From assembly GCA_947643415.1 (NCBI GenBank), contig CANRWA010000008.1:24541-88540 (forward strand): a DNA stretch of 64,000 bases, in the 5' to 3' direction. This document shows, piece by piece, positions 43,468-52,696 of the stretch. The translations under genes were made by a program, and so were the position numbers. The DNA comes from an uncultured Clostridia bacterium. Lineage in GTDB: Bacteria > Bacillota > Clostridia > Lachnospirales > Lachnospiraceae. The first letter of the stretch is position 1, and every line of letters begins with the position of its first letter. The notes under the pieces were generated by a model. That model saw only the letters and a program-made list of their open reading frames with translations. It did no database searches and was not told the DNA's origin.

Positions 43468-43947
43468 ATGCAGTATACTATTTTATGTGTGGGAAAAATT
43501 AAGGAACGTTTTTATTCCGATGCGGTGACAGAATACAGGAAACGGCTGTCCCGTTATGGGACAACAGAGATAATAGAAGTTTCAGACGAAAAGACACCAG
43601 ACCATGCACCGGAAAGTATAGAATTACAAATAAAACAAAAAGAGGCAGAACGTCTGTTAAAACATATGAGGGATAATATGTATATCATTGCATTGGACCT
43701 GCAAGGGAAAGAATTTGATTCTTTGGCATTTTCAGACCATCTTGAAAAGATTATGCTCAGGGGTAACAGCCATATTACTTTTGTGATCGGCGGTTCATTA
43801 GGACTGCATCCATCCGTTCTTCAGAGGGCAGATGAGAGGATATGTTTTTCAAAAATGACATTTCCCCATCAGTTAATGCGGGTGATCCTGTTGGAGCAGA
43901 TCTATCGGGCAAACCGCATACAGAAGGGACAGCCTTACCACAAATAA
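43468..43947 (+). CDS. rlmH: 23S rRNA (pseudouridine-1915 N3) methyltransferase
   Basis: RlmH is a SPOUT methyltransferase that modifies helix 69 of 23S rRNA. The start ILCVGKIKERFYSDAVTEYRKRL, TFVIGGSLGLHPSVLQRAD and the end MTFPHQLMRVILLEQIYRANRI are family signatures (core FVIGGSLG and FPHQLMR). The C-terminus ends KGQPYHK, as expected, since the last Tyr-His residues act in catalysis. Length is 159 residues. Confidence 0.97.
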   Translation: MQYTILCVGKIKERFYSDAVTEYRKRLSRYGTTEIIEVSDEKTPDHAPESIELQIKQKEAERLLKHMRDNMYIIALDLQGKEFDSLAFSDHLEKIMLRGNSHITFVIGGSLGLHPSVLQRADERICFSKMTFPHQLMRVILLEQIYRANRIQKGQPYHK

Positions 43948-44082
43948 AACTGATCGGTAAGAGCAAGAATAAAAAATCAAAAAAAGTTTTATAAAAGATT
44001 AAGAGTTGTTAAATCCCCCCAAGTGTGCTAAACTTTTTATAAATATTCAGAGTAGAGGGATTCATGAAAGTGAGGGGATAGC

Positions 44083-45321
44083 ATGGCACGGGCCGTATCC
44101 ATCGGAGCACAGGATTTTGAGATGCTGATTACAAATAACTGTTTTTATGTGGATAAAACACTTTTTATAAAGGAGTGGTGGGAAAGCTATGATATCGTTA
44201 TTATCTTACTGGATGAATATGATACTCCTATGCAGGAGGCATATATTAATGGTTATTGGGAGGAATTAGTTTCTTTCACAAGAGCATTATTTAATTCTAC
44301 TTTTAAGGCAAATCCTTATCTGGAGAGAGCAGTAATGACCGGTATTATGAATCTGTCTGGGGCGAAGTTTGCGAAGCAAACTTCCAATGGCTCGGCGTTA
44401 GCCGAGGCTATGTTTTCGGATTTAAATAATTTAAAAGTGGTTACTATGTCTTCTGATAAATATGCCTCCTGTTTCGGCTTTACGGAAAAGGAAGTATTTG
44501 CTGCTATGGATGAATATAATATGACAAATAAGTCTGAGGTAAAGGAATGGTACGACGGTTTTACCATAGGTAGCGTCCAGGACATTTATAATCCATGGTC
44601 CATAATCAATTTTCTGGATGAAGGGAAATTGAAACTCTACTGGGCAAACACAAGCTCCAATGGTCTGATCAGCCGGCTGGTACAGAAAGGGAATGCGGAG
44701 TTAAAGGTGCAGTTTGAAAGATTGCTGCAAAGGCAATCAATTATCACAGAACTTGATGAAGAAATTGTGTTTAACCAGTTGGAACAGGATCCGGATGCCA
44801 TATGGAGCCTGTTACTGGCAAGTGGCTATCTTACTGTGATGCAGATCAATGAGGATAACTATGAATTAGTGCTTACTAATTACGAAGTAGAAAAGATGTT
44901 TTATAAAATGGTGAAAAATTGGTTTGGAAAGGACAGGATGGCACTTTCCATGTTCAGTTCATTTGATGGAGGAAACCATCCATCAGAAGAGACGGATCCA
45001 GAGAGCTTCTATCATGGTTTTGTATTAGGTCTTCTGGTGGATCTTGCCGGGAAATATCAGGTGACATCTAATCGGGAAAGCGGGTTTGGCCGTTATGATG
45101 TTATGCTGGCACCTCTGGACAAAGAGAGTGACGGAATGATACTTGAATTTAAAGTATATGACCCGGAAGAGGAGGGAAGCCTGGAAGATACCATCCAGTC
45201 AGCATTGCACCAGATTGAAGAGAAAAAATATGAGCAGTCCTTGCTGGATGGCGGGGTTCCGAAGGAACGGATCAGGAAGTATGGCTTTGCCTTTGAGGGG
45301 AAAAAGGTACTGATCGGGTAG
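44083..45321 (+). pseudogene. AAA-ATPase-like / PD-(D/E)XK family protein with an in-frame internal deletion
   Basis: The 412-residue frame has the ends of the large Firmicute/Bacteroidete family with an AAA_ATPase-like part and a C-terminal PD-(D/E)XK-type domain. The start IGAQDFEMLITNNCFYVDKTLFIKEWWE should lead to a P-loop (TRPRRFGKT-like), but the protein jumps from WWESYDI straight to the Walker B stretch VIILLDEYDTPMQEAY. From memory of the family about 110-120 residues are missing. An extra piece, SGAKFAKQTSNGSALAE, sits where relatives have a short serine-lysine motif; its DNA is two hairpins (44364-44384, 44391-44406). The C-terminus LEFKVYDPEEEGSLEDTIQ looks intact. It cannot hydrolyse ATP in the normal way. 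Confidence 0.75.
44364..44406. repeat. Two adjacent hairpins inside the damaged gene
   Basis: GAAGTTTGC-GAA-GCAAACTTC is a perfect 9-bp stem (44364-44384), and CTCGGC-GTTA-GCCGAG a 6-bp stem (44391-44406). Together they encode the extra residues seen in the protein. They look like an inserted palindromic element that keeps the reading frame. Confidence 0.6.
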
Positions 45322-45344
45322 AATGGGTAAAAAACAGGAGAAAG

Positions 45345-47144
45345 ATGGTTGCAATGAAAGATACGGGTCTTATACGTTATATGTTGGGATTTTTGATTTG
45401 TGCAATTCTTCTGCACAGCCTTTTCCGGCAGCCGGAAATTTCCGCCAGGGCAGCGTCTGCTTCATATGAAAAAATAACCGAGTATTATATCAGAGATCAG
45501 CAGGGGTCAACAGCAGTAAGCATTGATGAAAATGGCGACGGAATGATTTTAAAAACTGCTACAGAGGAAGAGTACGGCGATATATCAACGGGAAACATTT
45601 ATGTACTGGAGAATTACAAGATAACAGAAGAAACGAAGTGCCCGGAAGAAATGATCCAGACAGTTGGTTACTGGCCTTCCGATCTGTGGTACAATGATGA
45701 CGGGACATGGACAGTATCTGCAATCAGTTTTGTTGAATACAGGGTTAGCTGCGTTACATTTAATAAAACGGGAGATGTTTTAGATCGTTATACATTACAA
45801 TTACCGAAAAATTCCTATATTTATCATGGGACAATCCAAAATGGGAAACAATGGATCCGGTCGGATAATTCGCTTTATCTGTTGGAAAAATCATCTTACA
45901 AAAAAATATTCGAGACAGAAGATCCGATCAATTCATTTGTCATGGCAGATAATGGGTATTTTGCCACCTATTCCAAAAGTGTGGGAAAGCTGTGCTTTTA
46001 TGATGAAGATGCCCGTCAGATGAAAGCTATGGCAGTAAAAAACCGGATAACAGAATGTGATATTGTTGACTTGGGAGTGATGATCCACAATCCAGACGGG
46101 GGATATTTCCTTACTGTCCAGGAAACCTTTGATTATGAAAATAAAGACAAAAGACCAGTTATCTGGCAATTGGATGGGAACTTTAAACTGCTAAAAAAAT
46201 ATATTATGTCTGAAATGTATGACCGTATGATCCGCTGGGACAGGGGATACATTGCCAGGGCAGCATCTGCGGTCTTTTTATTGGATTTTGATTTCCATGT
46301 AGTGGATGTTTTACCAGATGCTATTGATTCCTGGGATCAGGGCGGTTTTCTGCAGATGAGGGCAGATGGGAATCTGTTTCTGGGATGTTGGTATGCCGGG
46401 CGGGTGACATCCGGGTATACGGTCAGTTTATCCGGATATGATGATTCTCATGTCCGAAAGAAAAATATTCTCAGTGAAGAGAAAAAACCTTGCAAAGAAG
46501 CAGGTGGAACGATAAAGATTGCTCCTGGTGTAACAAGGGGAAAATATGAGAAACAAAGCGGCCTGGAAAACATTAAATGGTATATGTATTGCTGGGAAGG
46601 AGAGACCATTACAGATGGGGCCTGTATCGGGATATCGACGGTAAATGAGGATTATGAAGAATTTTTTTATTTTATGGTTCAGGATCATCCGCAGACTGAC
46701 CAGGCAGATCCTGAACCAACTGTGAAGCCGGGAAATAACCAGCCAGTTCAGCCAGAGGCAGATGCTGGGGATCCGGTAACGCCGAACATATCATCCGGCA
46801 TCAAAATGTCATCATCATCAAAAAAGCAGAAGAGTTCCCACAAGTTGAAATCACCCGTGTTCCGGGTTTCCTCAAAACCATATAATAAAAAAATGAAAAT
46901 GATAAAAATCTGTATTAAAAAATACGCTGGGACAGATGTAGAAATATATTTTCGGTGGGGAAAGGGGATTTTTCGTAAAGTAAAGCTGAAACGAACCAAT
47001 ATCAAGAAAAATAAAAAGATATTTCGGCTTGGTTGTAAAAGGGATAAAAAAAGATTATATATCAAAATTCGGACATTTCAGATAAGAAAAGGGAAAAAAC
47101 AATATAGCAGGTATTCAAAAACACTTCTTGTGAAAAAAGGGTAA
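45345..47144 (+). CDS. Large secreted protein with basic C-terminal domain
   Basis: A 599-residue exported protein: N-terminal membrane/signal stretch (residues 10-38, LGFLICAILLHSLF), a long beta-rich region (about 40-420), a proline- and acid-rich linker near residues 450-485, and a lysine-rich domain of about 100 residues at the end (KPYNKKMKMIKICIKKYAG, IKKNKKIFRLGCKRDKKRLYI). The next gene's C-terminus has the same pattern. I know no function; a cell-surface role is likely. ATG 45345 follows AGGAG closely; ATG 45354 is the alternative. It leads a run of three surface-protein genes. Confidence 0.85.
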   Translation: MVAMKDTGLIRYMLGFLICAILLHSLFRQPEISARAASASYEKITEYYIRDQQGSTAVSIDENGDGMILKTATEEEYGDISTGNIYVLENYKITEETKCPEEMIQTVGYWPSDLWYNDDGTWTVSAISFVEYRVSCVTFNKTGDVLDRYTLQLPKNSYIYHGTIQNGKQWIRSDNSLYLLEKSSYKKIFETEDPINSFVMADNGYFATYSKSVGKLCFYDEDARQMKAMAVKNRITECDIVDLGVMIHNPDGGYFLTVQETFDYENKDKRPVIWQLDGNFKLLKKYIMSEMYDRMIRWDRGYIARAASAVFLLDFDFHVVDVLPDAIDSWDQGGFLQMRADGNLFLGCWYAGRVTSGYTVSLSGYDDSHVRKKNILSEEKKPCKEAGGTIKIAPGVTRGKYEKQSGLENIKWYMYCWEGETITDGACIGISTVNEDYEEFFYFMVQDHPQTDQADPEPTVKPGNNQPVQPEADAGDPVTPNISSGIKMSSSSKKQKSSHKLKSPVFRVSSKPYNKKMKMIKICIKKYAGTDVEIYFRWGKGIFRKVKLKRTNIKKNKKIFRLGCKRDKKRLYIKIRTFQIRKGKKQYSRYSKTLLVKKG

Positions 47145-47161
47145 AATGAGAGGGAGATGCG

Positions 47162-48373
47162 ATGAAAAGAAAACTATTCAGGTGGGTAACGGTGTGTCTG
47201 TTCTGTCTTCTTGTTTTTTGCGGTACCGGACAAGTGAAAAGCCTGGCCGATGATTCTTCCGTTATTCTGGACGGCACAGAATATAATTATAGCTCGGGTA
47301 TTACAAAAAACCGTGTCTGGGGTAGTCTTTCTTTTTCGGATATTGTTTTGAGTAAAAAGGATTGGCAAAGTACATTGACCTGTAATGTTTCCAATGTGGG
47401 TTCCGAACCCTATTATGGGACTATCCGGTTAATGCTTTATAACCAGAGTGGTGATGAACTGGTCGGGCTGCTTGGGTATATGGGGGATCAGATCAATCCA
47501 GGGGAAACAAGGTTTCTGTCATGCAGCACGGATGTAGATCTGATGAATGCCAGACATCTTAAAATTACAGCGGATTATGAGAGCCCTGCCAGTGTCAGCA
47601 TTAACAGGAAGGGGATCATTGAAGACCGTTTTATTGATAATGTTATACGGATGGAGAAGGTCCGGCTATTTAATAATGGCTTTGGTATGTGGGCATTTGA
47701 ATGTAATCTTGGTTTTGGTTATGTTCCCGGTTATACGATTCCGGATTCTTTCCAATTGGATCTGACATTTAAGAGTGAAGAAGGTGTCTGCCTGATGAAA
47801 AAAACATTAACGGTTCAGACGGGTGAACTGACCCCTGGTTTTTTTTCATTTTATACCGGACAGGATATGTCAGATGCCTGTTTTCTCGAAACAAAAACCG
47901 ATTTGCCGGCTTATACGCCGCCAACGCCGACACCAGTAGTGACGCCAACGCCGGTTCCAGGTGCGGCATCAACACCAAAACCGGCGCCAACACCAACACC
48001 TTCCCTGTCTCTGGAATTAGTGTCATTGCCTGTCATAAAAAATGAGTCGGAACCGACAAACAAAACCAGGCAGAAAAAACTGATGAAGCCAGTCATCCGC
48101 ATAACGACAAAAAAATATAAGAAGAAAATGTGTATCGCAAAAATAAAAATAATAAAATACCAGGGTACAAATATAGAGGTTTTCTATCGTCGGGGAAAAG
48201 GGAAATACAAAAAGGTCAGGCTAAGGCAGTCAAATATTAAAAAGAATAAAAAGGTTTTCAGCATTGGATATAAGAGAGGGAAAAAAGCGACGTATTTGCG
48301 GGTAAGAACATATAAAAAGAAAAATAGGAAAAAGGTTTACAGTATAAATTCAAAAGAGTGGAGGATACGGTAA
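47162..48373 (+). CDS. Secreted protein with T-P linker and the same basic C-terminal domain
   Basis: A 403-residue exported protein. Signal peptide at residues 1-29; a beta-rich region (about 30-250) including LTCNVSNVGSEPYYGTIRLML; a linker of threonine-proline repeats near 255-290 (TPTPVVTPTPVPG); then a 95-residue basic domain (ITTKKYKKKMCIAKIKIIKYQG, IKKNKKVFSIGYKRGKKATYL) whose spacing parallels the C-terminus of the preceding protein. Such T-P linkers span the cell wall. The gene starts 17 bp after the previous stop, so the two form an operon. Confidence 0.85.
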   Translation: MKRKLFRWVTVCLFCLLVFCGTGQVKSLADDSSVILDGTEYNYSSGITKNRVWGSLSFSDIVLSKKDWQSTLTCNVSNVGSEPYYGTIRLMLYNQSGDELVGLLGYMGDQINPGETRFLSCSTDVDLMNARHLKITADYESPASVSINRKGIIEDRFIDNVIRMEKVRLFNNGFGMWAFECNLGFGYVPGYTIPDSFQLDLTFKSEEGVCLMKKTLTVQTGELTPGFFSFYTGQDMSDACFLETKTDLPAYTPPTPTPVVTPTPVPGAASTPKPAPTPTPSLSLELVSLPVIKNESEPTNKTRQKKLMKPVIRITTKKYKKKMCIAKIKIIKYQGTNIEVFYRRGKGKYKKVRLRQSNIKKNKKVFSIGYKRGKKATYLRVRTYKKKNRKKVYSINSKEWRIR

Positions 48374-48521
48374 TAGGAGGGAAGGCGGGAAGGCGGTAAC
48401 AGATGCAAAAGCAAAAGAGGCTAAAGAGGGAAAAAGAAATTGTGTGAATGTGTGAAATATGATAAAATATTAAAAGGGGTTGATACATGCGAGGGAAAAT
48501 ATTAAGATAAGGAGAAAGAAT

Positions 48522-50669
48522 ATGAACACAAAAAGAATGATTTTATCCATTGTGCTAGTGCTGGCGGTCATTGCCAGCCTGACATTGCCACAGGCCCGGA
48601 CAACCATTCTGGCAGAGGATACTCAGGTTCTTACGATAGAGAATACGACATTTTATGATGCTTTGAAAAAGGCATTAGCGAAATATGACCAGACGGCATT
48701 GCAAAGTACGGACGATGAGAGACAGCAGATTACACTGGATATGGAAAAAGTTACAACGATTGAAATGGAGCTATCCAAAACCATAGAGGGAGACAATTTT
48801 AAGAATACCATGGAGACTCTGTTCCGTCGGTGTACGAATCTGAAATGTCTCAAGCTGAAAAGATGTGATCTCACGGGAGTTGATCTTTCTGCTCTTGATA
48901 ACAGGAGAAATCTGTCCGATCTGACATTGGTTGATTGCCAGCTTGACAAGGTCCCTGATCTGACATTGCCAAACTTAGAAACCATGTGTCTGTCAAAGAA
49001 TAATTTATCTGCTGACGGAGCCTGTGACAGACTTACCAAAGACCGGTTCTCGGCAATGACCAGTTTGTGGCTGGATGACTGTCAGATATCAGATATTGGT
49101 TTCCTTCAAAATATGGGGAATCTGCAGTCCTTGTCTTTGGCAGACAACAGGCTTACCGATGATGCCATAACGACTCTGATTGGCATGCAGAACTTATCTG
49201 GATTGCAGAAACTGAATCTGGGGGTAAGGGTCCATGTATTTGTGGGGGATAGTACATACACTTTTAATATTTATACTCCCAGTAAAAATACATTTACAGA
49301 TTTAGAAAGGCTGGCATCACTTCCTGTACATTTTCCAGATCTTGAAGAGTTAGAATTATCAGGGCTTAAAATTTCTTCTATACGGGAATTTACCAAGATA
49401 GAAAGCACTGCCAAAATCATTTTTGAGTGGAACTACATTACGGATTATACAGGACTTAAATCCAATAGCAGATATGTTCTATCTAATCAGAGAATTAATC
49501 TTTCAGGTATTTTTGCTATAGGACAGGAAAATGAATTTCCTGAATTGCTGAAAAGAATTCTTGACCCGGAGGATGTTCTGTACAGTTCTGGTGGTTTAAC
49601 TTATATAAACTGTCATTTGTCTCCCGATGATGAAACTAAAATCATATTTGAAAAAGACGGTGCCTCAGTAAAGGTGAAGTCGGGAAAACTTAGCGGATCA
49701 GAGTTTATTTTCAGGCAAAAGAAGATTCCTTCCTATACTGTTCCGGAAAATCTGTCAGCCACTGTAGGTGACCTCCTTGCCTCAGTTATCCTGCCGGAAG
49801 GTTTTTCATGGAAAGATCCTGCCCTGGATGTAGGGGAGGTGGGAACCCATATGTTCAAGGCCATTTTCACCCCACGGGATACAGATACATATGTGGTTGT
49901 CGACGATATTGATGTTCCAGTAACCGTCAGGGCATCTCAGGCAGAGCCGACGCCAACCCCGATACCAACGCCAACTTTGACCCCGACGCCAACGCCGGAA
50001 GCGCCAACCCAGGCACCAGAGGAGACGAAGCAGACAGTTATTACACCGACTCCCAAGCCAGATGAATCCAAACTAAGTGGTAATCAGATTGAAAAGAGGA
50101 AGGACCTGTCTCTTTTGCTTGCTGCCGGGAAGCAGAAGGGGAGCAGTGGAATCAAACTGACATGGAGGAAAAAGAATGGCTGCTCTGGCTATGAGGTGTA
50201 TTGGTCCTACTGTGATGGGAAGCAAAACTTCAAGAAGATGAAAACAGTTGGGAAAGATGGAAAACGCAAGTGCATTCATAAGAAACTAAAGAAAACCCGT
50301 GCTTACAAATATTATATTGCTACTTATACGATTAAAGACGGCAGAAAGAATTACCAGTCGAAGTCTCCGGTTATCCATATAGCGATGAAACGGGAGAGCC
50401 ACACCAATGCGAAGCGAATCAAGGTAAATAAAGCACAGGTGGTATTGAAAGAAAAAAAGGCTTTTCAGATAAAAGCGGCAGCTGTGTTGGAAAACCCCAA
50501 AAAGAAACTGTTGAACCATGATAAAAAATTCCGTTATTATGTCGATAACAAGGATGTGGCAAGCGTAGACAAAAAGGGTAAGATTAAGGCAAAAAAGAAA
50601 GGTACCTGCTCTGTGTTTGTTATAGCGAATAATGGTGTGGCTAAGCAGGTAAAGGTAACAGTAAAATGA
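48522..50669 (+). CDS. Secreted leucine-rich-repeat protein with T-P linker, Fn3-like and Ig-like domains
   Basis: A 715-residue exported protein. Signal peptide at 1-33; LRR region about 95-340 (LKCLKLKRCDLTGVDLSALDN, LQSLSLADNRLTDDAITTL); a beta domain with VPENLSATVGDLLASVILPEG and a T-P rich linker (about 480-520); an Fn3-like domain (LTWRKKNGCSGYEVYWSY ... AYKYYIATYTIKDG); and a final BIG2-like domain ending GVAKQVKVTVK. Such proteins act in adhesion. ATG 48522 follows AAGGAG; upstream codons in frame have no site. It is separated from the previous stop by 148 bp. Confidence 0.9.
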   Translation: MNTKRMILSIVLVLAVIASLTLPQARTTILAEDTQVLTIENTTFYDALKKALAKYDQTALQSTDDERQQITLDMEKVTTIEMELSKTIEGDNFKNTMETLFRRCTNLKCLKLKRCDLTGVDLSALDNRRNLSDLTLVDCQLDKVPDLTLPNLETMCLSKNNLSADGACDRLTKDRFSAMTSLWLDDCQISDIGFLQNMGNLQSLSLADNRLTDDAITTLIGMQNLSGLQKLNLGVRVHVFVGDSTYTFNIYTPSKNTFTDLERLASLPVHFPDLEELELSGLKISSIREFTKIESTAKIIFEWNYITDYTGLKSNSRYVLSNQRINLSGIFAIGQENEFPELLKRILDPEDVLYSSGGLTYINCHLSPDDETKIIFEKDGASVKVKSGKLSGSEFIFRQKKIPSYTVPENLSATVGDLLASVILPEGFSWKDPALDVGEVGTHMFKAIFTPRDTDTYVVVDDIDVPVTVRASQAEPTPTPIPTPTLTPTPTPEAPTQAPEETKQTVITPTPKPDESKLSGNQIEKRKDLSLLLAAGKQKGSSGIKLTWRKKNGCSGYEVYWSYCDGKQNFKKMKTVGKDGKRKCIHKKLKKTRAYKYYIATYTIKDGRKNYQSKSPVIHIAMKRESHTNAKRIKVNKAQVVLKEKKAFQIKAAAVLENPKKKLLNHDKKFRYYVDNKDVASVDKKGKIKAKKKGTCSVFVIANNGVAKQVKVTVK

Positions 50670-50672
50670 TAT

Positions 50673-50749
50673 GATGCCAAGGTCAAAAGGTATAAATTGT
50701 GCTTGTGCGTATGGCATCTGTTGGGGGCAAAATACCTTTTGACCCCAAC
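50673..50749 (+). promoter_or_regulatory. Mutually exclusive RNA hairpins before mscS
   Basis: Three pairings compete: GATGCC (50673-50678) with GGCATC (50713-50718); a perfect 13-bp stem 50681-50693 with 50732-50744; and GTTGGGGGCA (50720-50729) with TGACCCCAAC (50740-50749), one mismatch. The second and third share their right arm, and the first two interleave like a pseudoknot. No T-run follows. It may be a leader switch for mscS or just the end of the surface gene transcript. Confidence 0.5.
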
Positions 50750-50791
50750 ATCATGATACTGAACAGGTAATTTTCCATGGAGGAGATTAAG

Positions 50792-51601
50792 ATGATTGTT
50801 CCACCTTACATACAGGAGAAGATCCCAAAGGCGCTTGATCTGTGCCTGCACCTGGGCTTTGCCCTTCTTTTGTATTTTCTGGGCACGAAGCTGATAAAGG
50901 TGATCTTGAGGTTTACCAAAAAATCATTTGAGAAAAGCTATATGGAAGAGGGAGTTGCAAATTTTCTCTTTTCCATTATAAAGATCGTCCTTTACTTCGT
51001 ACTGATCCTTACCATCTGTCAGTTTCTCGGACTTGCCACAAGTTCGGTTATCGCACTCCTTGGCTCCGCAGGGCTTGCTGTGGGACTTGCCCTGCAGGGA
51101 AGCCTGGCGAACTTCGCCGGCGGGGTGCTGATCCTCGTTGCCAAACCTTTTGTGGTGGGGGATTATATTATTGTGGGGGATAAAGAGGGGAAAGTGACCA
51201 GTATTGATATTATCTATACAAAATTGCAGATGGTGGATAATAAGATCGTGATCATGCCAAATGGAACACTGGCAGACTCCAACATCATTAATGTGACTGA
51301 CCAGCATAAAAGACGTATTGATATTGAGATAGCGGTGGACTACTCAGAGAGCATAAAAAAGGTAAGGGATATCCTGACGGATGTTATCCATGGGCAGAAA
51401 CAGATTCTCCCAGATGAGCCGATAGATGTGGTGGTTGGGGAACTGGGAGAGAGTTCAGTAGAGATGTTGATCCATGTATGGGTAGAAAAAGAAGATTACT
51501 GGAAGGTGAGATGGGCGATGCTGGAGGAGATCAAAGAGAGATTTGATGAGGAAGGCATTGTGATTCCATTTAACCAGTTGGATGTGACGATAAAACAGTG
51601 A
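50792..51601 (+). CDS. mscS: Small-conductance mechanosensitive channel
   Basis: MscS opens under membrane tension and saves cells from osmotic downshift. It has about three membrane segments (HLGFALLLYFLGTKLIKVIL, FLFSIIKIVLYFVLILTICQ, and the pore helix ALLGSAGLAVGLALQGSLANFAGGVLIL) followed by the beta domain (PFVVGDYIIVGDKEGKVTSID, IVIMPNGTLADSNIIN). ATG 50792 fits the site GGAGGAG; ATG 50777 in frame includes that site itself. 269 residues is typical. Confidence 0.95.
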   Translation: MIVPPYIQEKIPKALDLCLHLGFALLLYFLGTKLIKVILRFTKKSFEKSYMEEGVANFLFSIIKIVLYFVLILTICQFLGLATSSVIALLGSAGLAVGLALQGSLANFAGGVLILVAKPFVVGDYIIVGDKEGKVTSIDIIYTKLQMVDNKIVIMPNGTLADSNIINVTDQHKRRIDIEIAVDYSESIKKVRDILTDVIHGQKQILPDEPIDVVVGELGESSVEMLIHVWVEKEDYWKVRWAMLEEIKERFDEEGIVIPFNQLDVTIKQ

Positions 51602-51623
51602 GAAATTGCATGAGGAGGCAATC

Positions 51624-52649
51624 ATGAGATATCCGAAGTTTATCAGCCCAGGTGATGCGGTTGGTTTCGCAGCACCGGCATTTGCTTGTGCCACAGAGCC
51701 ATATTTTACAGCATTTAATAATTCCCTGACGAAATGGAAAGAAAAAGGATTTAGGATAAAGCTGGGGACTAACTGTTATGCAGAAAAGGGAATCGGCATC
51801 AGCAATACGCCGGAGAAATGTGCAGAGGAGCTGATGGAGATGATGCAGGATCCCAAAGCAGACTGTGTGATCTCCTGCGGCGGTGGAGAACTGATGTGTG
51901 AGATCGTACCCTATCTGGATTTTGATCTTCTGGCAAAAGTACCCCCCAAATGGTTTATGGGATATTCCGATAATACAAATATGACATTTCTTCTCACGAC
52001 GCTGGCGGATACGGCAGCAATCTATGGTCCCTGTGCGGCGGCGTTTGGCATGGAGCCATGGCATCCAGCGGTCACAGATGCCTGTGACCTGCTGCAGGGA
52101 AAGAAACTGACACTGCATAATTATGATAAATGGGAGAAAGAGTCCCTGAAAGATGAAGGGCATCCGCTGGAACCCTATCATGTGACAGAAGCGTTCCGTC
52201 TCCACAGTAAAAATGCAGGGGCTGGTACTATATTCAGCGGCAGGCTGCTGGGTGGCTGTCTTGACTGCCTTTCCAATCTGGCAGGTACCCGTTTTGATAA
52301 GGTAAAGGAATTTGCAGCGAAGTATAAGGAAGATGGGATCTTATGGTTTTTGGAATCCTGTGAACTGAATACAATGAGTATCCGGCGTACCCTTTGGAAT
52401 CTCAGGGAGGCTGGCTGGTTTGAGGGAGCCAGTGGTTTCCTGGTCGGGCGTCCTATGATATTTGATGAGCCTGTGATGGGGCTTGACCAGTATGAGGCAG
52501 TGACAGGGATCTTAGGTGAAATGGGTGTACCTATCCTTATGGATCTGGATATCGGGCATACAGCACCTATGATGCCGCTGATAAGCGGCGCCTGTGGTAC
52601 TGTGTATGCAGGAGAGAATGAAGTCAGGATAGAGATGGAGAGACGGTAG
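51624..52649 (+). CDS. Peptidase S66 family protein (LD-carboxypeptidase-like)
   Basis: A 341-residue S66-fold protein. KWFMGYSDNTNMTFLL holds the nucleophilic Ser, FLESCELN the Glu and MDLDIGHTAPMMPLISG the His of the Ser-His-Glu triad. LD-carboxypeptidases trim muropeptides for peptidoglycan recycling; S66 also includes MccF-type enzymes that inactivate microcin C-like peptides, and this sequence could be either. ATG 51624 follows GAGGAGG. The TAG stop at 52647-52649 lies inside the left arm of a perfect palindrome. Confidence 0.88.
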   Translation: MRYPKFISPGDAVGFAAPAFACATEPYFTAFNNSLTKWKEKGFRIKLGTNCYAEKGIGISNTPEKCAEELMEMMQDPKADCVISCGGGELMCEIVPYLDFDLLAKVPPKWFMGYSDNTNMTFLLTTLADTAAIYGPCAAAFGMEPWHPAVTDACDLLQGKKLTLHNYDKWEKESLKDEGHPLEPYHVTEAFRLHSKNAGAGTIFSGRLLGGCLDCLSNLAGTRFDKVKEFAAKYKEDGILWFLESCELNTMSIRRTLWNLREAGWFEGASGFLVGRPMIFDEPVMGLDQYEAVTGILGEMGVPILMDLDIGHTAPMMPLISGACGTVYAGENEVRIEMERR

Positions 52650-52696
52650 CTCAACGGCGCCAATTTGAACGGATTCAAATTGGCGCCGTTGAGCTA
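52647..52696. repeat. Perfect 23-bp-arm palindrome, best copy of the dispersed family
   Basis: Arm 52647-52669 and arm 52674-52696 are exact inverted copies, with a CGGA loop at 52670-52673. The arm reads TAGCTCAACGGCGCCAATTT followed by GAA. It provides the stop codon of the S66 gene (TAG 52647) and, on the minus strand, the stop of the DUF6512 gene (TGA at 52677-52675). It can terminate both convergent genes as a very stable hairpin. Confidence 0.9.

Noticed and set aside
43247..43528. 93-codon frame between mazF and rlmH
   Set aside because: It starts inside the terminator, contains the rlmH promoter and overlaps rlmH in another frame, with no ribosome-binding site.
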